Below are positions 8,131 to 15,305 of a DNA stretch of 64,000 nt, one piece after another. Below the pieces are notes generated by a model. That model made no database searches. It worked only from the letters and a program-made list of their open reading frames with translations, and had not been told where the DNA came from. Source of the DNA: Streptomyces pseudovenezuelae (GTDB taxonomy: Bacteria > Actinomycetota > Actinomycetes > Streptomycetales > Streptomycetaceae); contig NZ_JARXVH010000008.1 in the NCBI RefSeq assembly GCF_029892565.1, forward strand, positions 1-64,000, in the 5' to 3' direction. Made by a program: the position numbers and the translations under genes. The stretch's first letter is position 1. Each line of letters begins with the position of its first letter.

Positions 8131-9195
8131 TCACTGCGTGCGTTCGTCCAGCTCCTTCGCGAACTCCGTCCAGGTTTCCGCGTACTGGCGTGCCAGGTCG
8201 ACCACCAGGTCCCCGCAGTGCGACGGCACCGCATCAGCCAGCTTGGACCAGTCCTGTTCTCCCAAGGCGTTCTGCTGCAGCACCCGCAGCAGACGCCTTC
8301 CTTCCTCCTTGTGCCGCAGTGACGGATCACGCAGCAGTTTCTCCAGCAGGGGTACCGGATCCGGCGGGACCAGCCGGGCCTTGCGTGCGGCTCGGCGCTC
8401 GCCGGCCCGACCGGGTTCGGGGGTCTCCTGCGGCTCGTCCTCGGCGGCGGACTCGTCCGGCCTCGGCTCCGGCACCGGCGGCTCGCCGGACATGATCCGT
8501 TTGCGGACATCGCTCACGGTCGCCGGCGAGATTCCGGCGAGTCGTGCCAGTTCGCGCAGTGACGCGTCCGGGTATTTGGTGATGAGTGCGGCGGCCCGCT
8601 CCCGTCCCTCCGCGCTGTTGAGGGGCCTCAGTTTGCCGTCCCTTCCGATGCGTGCGCTCAGCTGCGGGGCGGCGTCGAAGGCACTGCGCCGGACGGCTGC
8701 CACCGTCTTGGCGCCCAGCCCGGTGGCCCGTGCGATCGCCCGGTCCGACATCTCGGGATGTGACGAGATGATGCGCTCGGTCGCGGCTCGCCGGTCTTCC
8801 TTGGAGAGCGGAAGGCCATGCGTGACATTCGCTTCGACGGCCCGCAGGAAGGCTTCTTCAGCGGTGCCGTCGAAGAACTCGACGAGGATCGACTCGTCGC
8901 CCCTGAGGAGGGCCGCCGTCAGACGGTGCATCCCGTCGATCACCCGCATACTGCGCCGCTCCACAAGGATCGGCGGAAGCGGTTCGTCGATCTCCATCAG
9001 CCGGCCAACGTGCTCCGTGTCCTGGCCTTCCAGACGCGGAGAGTCAGCGGGAAGGAGCGAGGCGATGGAAATGGAAACGGCGGCTCGTTGCGGAGCTTTC
9101 GGATGTCTGGCGGCTCTGATTAGGTCGACTGACTTTTTTGTGGGTTCCCGTCGTCTTAATTGGACAGTCTCGCTCTTCAAACTGATCTCCCCCAT
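8131..9195 (-). CDS. StrR/ParB-type pathway activator
   Basis: This 354-residue DNA-binding regulator resembles StrR and its glycopeptide-cluster relatives. Residues ~40-110 form a ParB-like domain (VSISIASLLPADSPR, VERRSMRVIDGMHRL, VEFFDGT), followed by LPLSKEDRRAATERI and two helix-turn-helix segments (SDRAIARATGLGAKTVAAVRR at about 150-170 and SLRELARLAGISPATVSDVRK at about 205-225). A charged linker leads to a C-terminal helical region. Start ATG at 9193-9195. Codon 13 (9157-9159) is TTA, so its synthesis likely depends on the bldA tRNA. StrR proteins activate antibiotic operons through GTTC...GAAC inverted repeats; three such boxes occur here, one 284 bases upstream of its own start, which suggests autoregulation. 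Confidence 0.92.
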   Translation of the reverse strand: MGEISLKSETVQLRRREPTKKSVDLIRAARHPKAPQRAAVSISIASLLPADSPRLEGQDTEHVGRLMEIDEPLPPILVERRSMRVIDGMHRLTAALLRGDESILVEFFDGTAEEAFLRAVEANVTHGLPLSKEDRRAATERIISSHPEMSDRAIARATGLGAKTVAAVRRSAFDAAPQLSARIGRDGKLRPLNSAEGRERAAALITKYPDASLRELARLAGISPATVSDVRKRIMSGEPPVPEPRPDESAAEDEPQETPEPGRAGERRAARKARLVPPDPVPLLEKLLRDPSLRHKEEGRRLLRVLQQNALGEQDWSKLADAVPSHCGDLVVDLARQYAETWTEFAKELDERTQ

Positions 9196-9478
9196 TGCCG
9201 CACGGTAAGAATCGATTTTTGTCGATGCCTTCCACTGGTCACACCAGCTTGTGCAGAGATTTCAGGGAATGTGGAAGAAGGCGAGCGCCGACTCTCCCTC
9301 CCCGTTCCACACATGCAATCCATGCAGGTGAAACGAGAAGCACCACGGACGATCCGGCAACGGCTTCGGTACTCCATCTGACCGTCCCCCACCAGCCCCA
9401 GAAGTCTCGTTCGAACATACATCAGAGGTCACGGTTTGGGTACAGAAGCCCTCAAGGCATGCACAAGGTCAACCCCCC

Positions 9479-9507
9479 GTTCAACTGCGGCACCGCATCG
9501 GTTGAAC
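9479..9507. promoter_or_regulatory. StrR-type operator, copy 2 (one mismatch)
   Basis: GTTCAACTG, 11 bases, then CGGTTGAAC: the same repeat as at 4153 with one change in the right arm. It lies in the 789-base, relatively AT-rich non-coding stretch 9196-9984, between the regulator gene and the leader peptide/prephenate dehydrogenase pair. Nothing else in that stretch is well supported; short open frames there have poor codon bias. Confidence 0.8.
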
Positions 9508-9984
9508 GGCGGGCCGGAGGCCAGCGGCGGGGCCGCCGGACCGGGCCGCCGCAGAGCCTCACCGTGTCACCGTGCCGGACCCCTGCTTCGACCGTCGGAA
9601 TTTCTGTGCGGTCGCTGATATTCCGCTTCGGATCGAAGGACGACGACACCGGACCGGCAGGCACCGCATCAGAGATGGAATCGAAGGCTCCTTTCATAAA
9701 CAATTCGGACACAACATCCGCTCACCGCGGTCAATCGTCTCGGACGACACAGCACAGTACGCTGTGACAGGGGCACGAACAAAGAACTCAATGGGCGCAT
9801 ATGTCCAGGTGGCGGCCCTCGTCGGCCGGATGTTTCGGAATCGTCGAGACATCCTCGCCCCACACGGGCATGCGCCCTGAGCGGCCTCTCTCCGCATATG
9901 CCTCCCCACGTCAATTCTTCGGCCACGGTCGCCGGTTGCGTCACTGTCTTTCGAATGCGTCCAGACCTTTGAAAGGAACCCCTC

Positions 9985-10074
9985 ATGTCCGCAGGCACCA
10001 CCGAAGATGCGTCCGCCGTTCGGGTAGCGCGCCCACGACTCCGGACGCCCCGGACGACAGGCGGCCACCGATGA
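9985..10074 (+). CDS. Possible 29-residue leader peptide coupled to prephenate dehydrogenase
   Basis: ATG 9985 follows a strong ribosome site (GAAAGGA, 7 bases away). The frame encodes 29 residues, starting MSAGTTEDASAV and rich in Arg, Thr and Pro towards the end. Its TGA (10072-10074) overlaps the ATG of the dehydrogenase at 10071 in an ATGA arrangement. The dehydrogenase itself has no good ribosome site, so ribosomes finishing this peptide may be needed to translate it. The sequence shows no run of Tyr or Phe codons, so classical amino-acid attenuation is unlikely. It could also be the remnant of a longer N-terminal domain. Confidence 0.5.
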   Translation: MSAGTTEDASAVRVARPRLRTPRTTGGHR

Positions 10075-11156
10075 GAAGTGCCACGGTCATCGGAACCGGC
10101 GCCATCGGTACATCGGTCGCCCTCGCCCTGACGCGCAACGGCGTGGCGGTGCATCTGCAGGACGTGAACAGCACGGCGGCCAGGACGGCCGAGGCCATGG
10201 GGGCGGGGTCGCTCCAGACGCCCCAGGAACCGGTCGACCTCGCGGTGCTCGCCGTACCACCCGCGCACATCGCCACCGAACTCGCGCGCGTCCAGCGCAG
10301 CGGCCTCGCCCATGCCTACACGGACGTCGCCAGCGTGAAGGCGGGGCCGCACCGCGACCTGCACAGCGAGAGCGCCGACGCCGCCAGCTACGTCGGCGGT
10401 CATCCGCTGGCCGGTACCGAGCGCTCGGGACCGCTGGCCGGGCGGGCCGACCTGTTCGAGGGCCGGCCCTGGGTCCTCACCCCGTCGGCGCACACCGAGG
10501 AGGCCGTCCTCAACCGCGCGCTGGAGCTGGTCGCGCTGTGCGCCGCCACGCCGGTGATCATGGACGCCACCTCGCACGACCGGGCCGTCGCCCTCACCTC
10601 GCACGCGCCGCACCTCGTCTCCTCCCTCATGGCGGCCCGGCTCGGGCACGCCCCGGAGGCAAGCATTCGGGTCTCGGGGCAGGGGTTGCGGGACGTCACC
10701 CGCATCGCGGCCGGCAATCCGGCGCTCTGGCAGGACGTCCTCCATGCCAACGCGGAGGCGGTGGCGGAGATCCTCGACGCCTACGCGGCCGATCTCGGCC
10801 TGGTCATCGGCGCGCTGCGCGCCCTGGCCAGCGCGGATCCGGTGGCTCGCAAGCGCGCGGCGGACGATGTGGAGCGACTGCTCGAACAGGGCTGTGAGGG
10901 GCGGGCCCGTATCGAGCACAAGCCGGGCACGTCACTGGCCGACCTGGCCGCGGTCACCGTCACGATCCCGGATCAGCCGAATTCGCTCGCCCGGGTGTTC
11001 GCCGCCGTCGGCGAGATCGGCGTCAACATCGAGGACGTCCGTATCGAACACTCGCCGGGCCAAGGACAGGGCCTCGTCGAACTTCTCGTACGGCGAACCG
11101 CGGCTCCGGAGCTGTCCCGGCTGCTGGGCGCCGGCGGCTGGTCCGCTTCGCACTGA
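10071..11156 (+). CDS. Prephenate dehydrogenase with C-terminal ACT-like domain
   Basis: This 361-residue NAD(P)-dependent TyrA-type enzyme converts prephenate to 4-hydroxyphenylpyruvate. It has an N-terminal Rossmann site (VIGTGAIGTSVALAL), the family GGHPLAGTERSG block with its conserved His, and a helical dimer domain. Residues ~280-361 (VTVTIPDQPNSLARVFAAVGEIGVNIEDVRIE) look like an ACT regulatory domain. It supplies 4-hydroxyphenylpyruvate, the substrate of HmaS, and so feeds 4-hydroxyphenylglycine. A similar pathway-dedicated copy is known in glycopeptide and ramoplanin-type clusters. ATG 10071 is chosen because it begins the Rossmann sequence and overlaps the stop of a 29-residue upstream frame. 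It converges with dpgD. Confidence 0.93.
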   Translation: MRSATVIGTGAIGTSVALALTRNGVAVHLQDVNSTAARTAEAMGAGSLQTPQEPVDLAVLAVPPAHIATELARVQRSGLAHAYTDVASVKAGPHRDLHSESADAASYVGGHPLAGTERSGPLAGRADLFEGRPWVLTPSAHTEEAVLNRALELVALCAATPVIMDATSHDRAVALTSHAPHLVSSLMAARLGHAPEASIRVSGQGLRDVTRIAAGNPALWQDVLHANAEAVAEILDAYAADLGLVIGALRALASADPVARKRAADDVERLLEQGCEGRARIEHKPGTSLADLAAVTVTIPDQPNSLARVFAAVGEIGVNIEDVRIEHSPGQGQGLVELLVRRTAAPELSRLLGAGGWSASH

Positions 11157-11210
11157 GGGGCGCCCTCGACCCGCGCCGGGCACGACCGGCACAGCGTTGC
11201 CCCGGGGTCC

Positions 11211-12016
11211 TCAGCGGCCCTGCCACCGGGGCGCACGGCGCTCCGCGAAGGCCTGCGGCCCCTCGACGGCGTCCTCGCTGCGCCTGCGCCGCTGCTCCCA
11301 CTCGAACGGGGTGCTGAAGGCGTCCCCGAGGGGCATGTCCAGCGACCGCATGACCGCCTCCTTGATCGCCCGGACCGCCAGCGGGGCGCTGCGCACCAGA
11401 TCGTCGGTCCACCCGGCGACGCACTCGTCGAGCTGCCGCAGCGGCACCACCTCGTTGACCAGACCGAGGCGGAGCGCGGCGGCCGCCGTCATACGGCGGC
11501 CCGTCAGCAGGTACCCCATCGCTGTCTTCAGGGGGAGCTGACGGGCAAGTCTGAACGCGCCGCCCGCGCCCGGGACGAGACCCAGCCGGGCCTCCGGCAG
11601 AGCGAACTCGGCGTGGTCGGCAGCGATGATCAGGTCGCAGGCCAGGGCGAGTTCGAAGCCACCGCCCAGCGCGTAGCCGCTGATCCTGGCGACCACCGGT
11701 TTGGACAGCTCGAACCGCTCGGTCAGCCGTGGCCGGCCAGGCTGGCCACGGCTGCCGAACGTCGAGCGCGGCACCCCTCCCGGTCGAGCCGAGCCCGCTC
11801 GCGCAGGTCCTGCCCGACCGAGAAGGAGTGGTCGCCGGCACCGGTGAGAACCGCGACCCGCAGTTCGTCGTCGGCCTCGAAGTCGTGCCAGACGGCGGCG
11901 AGTTCCTCGTGCGTCCGCAGATCCATGGCGTTGAGTACGTCGGGCCGGTCGAGTGTGACGCGGGCGACGCCGTTCTTCTTCTCGTACCGAACGCGGGGCT
12001 CCCGCGCGTCACTCAC
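11211..12016 (-). pseudogene. dpgD: DpgD-like enoyl-CoA hydratase, frameshifted
   Basis: DpgD belongs to the crotonase fold and assists DpgA in making 3,5-dihydroxyphenylacetyl-CoA. The N-terminal part starts at GTG 12016 (overlapping the dpgC stop), encodes VTLDRPDVLNAMDL and VGQDLRERARLDREG, then leaves the frame. The family sequence resumes one frame over at PRSTFGSRGQPGRPRL and continues through SGYALGGGFELALACD to the end. The break is at a run of four C on the plus strand (11774-11777). One extra base restores one frame of 268 residues, the length I would expect for DpgD. It could be a genuine mutation, a sequencing error in a homopolymer, or programmed slippage. Confidence 0.85.
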
Positions 12017-13362
12017 CGCGGGCTCGCCCGCCCCGCTGCCGAGAAGCGGCCGACCTTGTCGAGGACGTCGGAGCTGTAGAGGCGCAGCGCCTGCTGGAGG
12101 GCGAACTCGGCCATGTAGAGGCGGAAGGCGTCCACCGGTTCCTCGGCGAGGTTCAGCATCCGCCGGTTGGCGACGACGGCCGGTCCTCGGAGACGTTCGA
12201 GGCTCCGCTCCACCGCGAGGTCCAGTTCGTCGGTCTCGTGGACTTCGTCCACGAGCAGCCGGGCCGCCGGTTCCGTCGCCCGGATGCGGCGCCCTTCGAG
12301 GATCACCTGGCGGGACAGGCGAGTGCCGGCGGCCCGGCTCAGCCGGAGCGCCGAGGCCCCTGGGATTATGCCCTCCTTGGCGGCCGGCAGGCTGAGGAAC
12401 GCGTCGGACGCGGCGAGGACATGGTCGAACACGAACAGGAGCTGCGCGCCGCCGCCGATGGCGAAGGTGTCCACCGCGGCGACCCAGGGCTTCTCGGCCG
12501 TCGTGCCCCGCCAGCCCGCGCCGTCCTCGACGCGGATGCCGCGCAGGATCTTGTGGAGGTAGCCCAGTTCGCGCCGCAGGAGGAAGTCGACCAGTGAAAT
12601 GCCGCCGCCGTGCAGGGACTTGAGGTTGATGCCCGCGCTGAACACACGCCGCCCCCGGTAGCGGGGGTGTGTCATCTCGCCGCCGCGCAGCAGACAGACC
12701 TCCGTCCCGGTGTCCAGGAGTGCGAGGTCGACGGCCGTCTCCATGTCGTCGATCTGCTGGTTGTCCTCGGCGTTGAGACAGTCGTCGCGGCACATGGTCA
12801 GGCGGGCCACCGCGGCGTCGCGATCCAGTCGTACGGAGCCCAGGTCCGCCGTGCCGGTTCTGCTGAACTCCGCCAGCAGGGCGAGTGCGCGGGGGGTCGG
12901 GGTGAGCAGGGTGTCGATCAGGTGCGGGCCTGCCTGCGACGAGCGCAGCACCCGGCTGAAGAAGATGCCCTGATCGATCTCGTGTCCTTCCTTTCCCGCC
13001 TGTGGCAGGGCGCGTTCTGCCTTGAGCCGGTCGGCCGTGGGCACCAGTCCGGGGAACGCCGTCGCGGCGGCCTCGGCGAGTTCGGCGAGCCTTGGGCGGC
13101 GGGTGCGGCCGGCGGTGAGTTCGTCGTAGACCGCGTCGGTGTGCGCGTCCATGAAGGCGGCGCGCAGTGTCCGGGTGGCGTCGAGCGCCGCCGCGGCGCG
13201 GTCGCGCTGGCGCGGTGACCGTTCCTGCGGCCCGGGCAACGCGTCCAGGAGCTCGTCGGTATGTCCGGCGGACTCGGCGAGCGCGGCCCGGGCGTACATC
13301 AATTCGGCTTCCCCGGAGGCGAGTTGGCTTCCCCGCGAGGGCTGGTCGTCGTCGGCGGTCAC
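12013..13362 (-). CDS. dpgC: DpgC, 3,5-dihydroxyphenylacetyl-CoA 1,2-dioxygenase
   Basis: This 449-residue protein resembles DpgC, the cofactor- and metal-independent dioxygenase that turns 3,5-dihydroxyphenylacetyl-CoA into 3,5-dihydroxyphenylglyoxylate with O2. An N-terminal helical domain (about 1-200) precedes the crotonase core, with RDDCLNAEDNQQIDDMETAV, FSAGINLKSLHGG and TFAIGGGAQLLFVFDHVLA. The GTG start at 13362 overlaps the dpgB stop by four bases, and its own stop overlaps the dpgD start, so B, C and D are translationally coupled. This gene is intact. Confidence 0.95.
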   Translation of the reverse strand: MTADDDQPSRGSQLASGEAELMYARAALAESAGHTDELLDALPGPQERSPRQRDRAAAALDATRTLRAAFMDAHTDAVYDELTAGRTRRPRLAELAEAAATAFPGLVPTADRLKAERALPQAGKEGHEIDQGIFFSRVLRSSQAGPHLIDTLLTPTPRALALLAEFSRTGTADLGSVRLDRDAAVARLTMCRDDCLNAEDNQQIDDMETAVDLALLDTGTEVCLLRGGEMTHPRYRGRRVFSAGINLKSLHGGGISLVDFLLRRELGYLHKILRGIRVEDGAGWRGTTAEKPWVAAVDTFAIGGGAQLLFVFDHVLAASDAFLSLPAAKEGIIPGASALRLSRAAGTRLSRQVILEGRRIRATEPAARLLVDEVHETDELDLAVERSLERLRGPAVVANRRMLNLAEEPVDAFRLYMAEFALQQALRLYSSDVLDKVGRFSAAGRASPR

Positions 13363-14078
13363 GACGCGGCTCCACCCGCCGCCACGGCCGCCCGCCGCAA
13401 CGTGCGGTCGCAGGCGGCCAGATGGGCGCCGAGCGCCTCCTCGAAACCGGTGGTGGAGGCGTCGAGCATCAGCTGCCGCCGTATCGCCAGTTCGGTGCCC
13501 GAGACGGTCGCGAGCCGTTCCCGGGCGAGAGCCAGGGTGCGGGCGGGGTCGTCCGACAGTTCGTCGACGAGGTGCAGTGCCAGTGCCTCGGACGCCTCGA
13601 CGGGGGTGCCGAAGAGCAGTGCACGGCGGATCACGGAACCGCTCGCGCCGTGCCGGCCGAGCCTGTACAGCGCCATGCCCGGCCAGGTGCCGCCCTCCCC
13701 GGCCGGCAGCCGCAGTCGTACGGAGTGGGTGGCGATGCGGTAGTCGGTGGCCAGCAGCGCGTCCAGGGCCAGTCCGCCGCAGTCGTCGGCCGCGACGGCG
13801 ACGGTGGCGGCCGGCAGGCGCTCCAGGCGGCGCAGTGCGCGTTCCCACTTGCTCACCAGGGACACCGTCGGATTCCCCGCCCAGGGTTCTTCGGGGGCGC
13901 CGGACACGTGGACGACGACCTTGCTCCGGCCGCCGCGGTCCTCGGCGCTGTCGCAGGCCGCGCTCACCGCTCCGATCCACTCGGCCGACAGGGCCTGGCG
14001 TCCGTCGATCCGCAGCACCAGTTCGTCGGCTCCGTCGTGGAACCCGTCGGTCTGCGGCATGCTCTTGCGGGTGTTCAT
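13359..14078 (-). CDS. dpgB: DpgB, enoyl-CoA hydratase-like partner of DpgA
   Basis: This 239-residue crotonase-fold protein resembles DpgB, which with DpgD speeds the DpgA reaction, probably by helping dehydration and aromatisation. Recognisable blocks are ELVLRIDGRQALSAEWI near the start, KVVVHVSGAPEEPW, and the oxyanion region VAVAADDCGGLALDALLATDYRIA. Start ATG 14078 is preferred because GAGGGA lies 7 bases upstream. An in-frame ATG at 14096 overlaps the dpgA stop but has no ribosome site. It sits between dpgA and dpgC in the order usual for glycopeptide clusters. Confidence 0.92.
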   Translation of the reverse strand: MNTRKSMPQTDGFHDGADELVLRIDGRQALSAEWIGAVSAACDSAEDRGGRSKVVVHVSGAPEEPWAGNPTVSLVSKWERALRRLERLPAATVAVAADDCGGLALDALLATDYRIATHSVRLRLPAGEGGTWPGMALYRLGRHGASGSVIRRALLFGTPVEASEALALHLVDELSDDPARTLALARERLATVSGTELAIRRQLMLDASTTGFEEALGAHLAACDRTLRRAAVAAGGAAS

Positions 14079-14089
14079 CTGCCCATCCC

Positions 14090-15241
14090 TCACCATTGCA
14101 CCAACGCGGTCTCGATGGTCGAACCGGGGCCCATCGTCATCAGAACGCCGTAGTCACCGGCCCGGGTGACCCGCTCCTGGAACAGCCGCTCGTAGGAGAA
14201 GAGGAAGGAGCCGCTCGACACATTGCCCTGGTCGCGCAGGACTCCGGTCGTGTGCCGGAGGTCGTGGCGGGTGAGGCCGAGGTTGACCCGTACGGCGTCG
14301 ATGACCTTCTTGCCGCCCGAGTGCACGAGCCAATGACTGATCTCGCTGCGCCGCAGTCCGGCGCCGGACAGCAGCCGGTCGACGACCTGTTCCGCGTTGG
14401 CACCGACCACGTAGGGGATCTCGGGGTCGAGATAGAAACTGAACTTCGACTGTACGTCGTCCCAGTCGTACCGCATCGCGTCGATCGCGTCGGTGATGAG
14501 GTGGCTGGCGAAGCCGATGAGGCGCGGGCTGCCGGGGGCCGCCGGCATGTCGGCCGGACCGTAGGCGGTGTCGGGGGTGTCGGCGACCAGGGCAATCGCC
14601 GCGGCGCCGTCGCCGAACAGACTGTTCACCACTGCGGTGCGCATCGACGAGTCGATGACGTAGGCGGCCGAGCAGGCTTCCACGCACAGCAGGACCGCTA
14701 CCTTGCCGGGGTTGGCGACCGCCCAGCCCGCGACGGCGTTGAGGGCGTTGAGTCCGGCGTTGCATCCCATGCCGACCACGTCGACCCGGCTGGTCTTGGG
14801 GAGGATGCCCATCTCCCGGATGAGCAGGGCGCTCAGTCCCGGGGTGAGAAAGCCGGTGGTGGTCACGCAGCACAGGTAGTCGATGTCCGAGACGTCGAGG
14901 CCGGAGCTGTCCAGGCAGGTCCGAACCGCTCTCGCCCCCATGTCCAGAGCGAGCCGCTTGTGTTTGGCGAGCAGCTCTCCCTGGGGTTCGGGCAGACAGA
15001 CGCCGTCGGCGTCCAGGGGTGGCACGGTGAGGTGGCGCCGTTCGATGGCGCTGTTGAGGAAGACGGAACGGACCCTGGGATCGGTGATCCCGAAGAGGTC
15101 GAGGAGTTCACGCTGGGTGTAGGAGACTCCGGTGGTCGCCGTTCCGATGCCCACGATGGCGGCGGCGCCGGTGTTCTTGCCGTGGGGGGCGCCGGGTTCG
15201 GTGGTCAGGTCGGTGCCCGGACCTTCCGTGGTGACGGTCAT
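14090..15241 (-). CDS. dpgA: DpgA, type III polyketide synthase for dihydroxyphenylglycine
   Basis: This 383-residue chalcone-synthase-fold enzyme resembles DpgA, which condenses four malonyl-CoA units into 3,5-dihydroxyphenylacetyl-CoA. The catalytic Cys160 lies in DVVGMGCNAGLNAL, and the His and Asn regions follow (HWLVHSGGKKVIDA and RDQGNVSSGSF). Start ATG 15241 is chosen on similarity; in-frame GTGs at 15253 and 15259 are possible, and no ribosome site is strong. It is 64 bases downstream of the Hmo-HpgT fusion gene on the same strand, in one long operon led by the CmlA-like gene. Confidence 0.95.
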   Translation of the reverse strand: MTVTTEGPGTDLTTEPGAPHGKNTGAAAIVGIGTATTGVSYTQRELLDLFGITDPRVRSVFLNSAIERRHLTVPPLDADGVCLPEPQGELLAKHKRLALDMGARAVRTCLDSSGLDVSDIDYLCCVTTTGFLTPGLSALLIREMGILPKTSRVDVVGMGCNAGLNALNAVAGWAVANPGKVAVLLCVEACSAAYVIDSSMRTAVVNSLFGDGAAAIALVADTPDTAYGPADMPAAPGSPRLIGFASHLITDAIDAMRYDWDDVQSKFSFYLDPEIPYVVGANAEQVVDRLLSGAGLRRSEISHWLVHSGGKKVIDAVRVNLGLTRHDLRHTTGVLRDQGNVSSGSFLFSYERLFQERVTRAGDYGVLMTMGPGSTIETALVQW

Positions 15242-15305
15242 CGGTAGGTCCACCCCCACATCCGGGTCTTGCTGCGGATGGTGCTCACTGCTGTCAGCAC
15301 GTCGA

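Noticed and set aside
9572..9880. Plus-strand frame of 102 residues between the regulator and tyrA
   Set aside because: Poor third-position GC, no similarity I recognise, and no ribosome site. The region behaves as non-coding control DNA with the StrR-type box.
11175..11190. Short GC hairpin between tyrA and dpgD as terminator
   Set aside because: The stem has only 5 base pairs, and such hairpins are frequent by chance in DNA of this composition.
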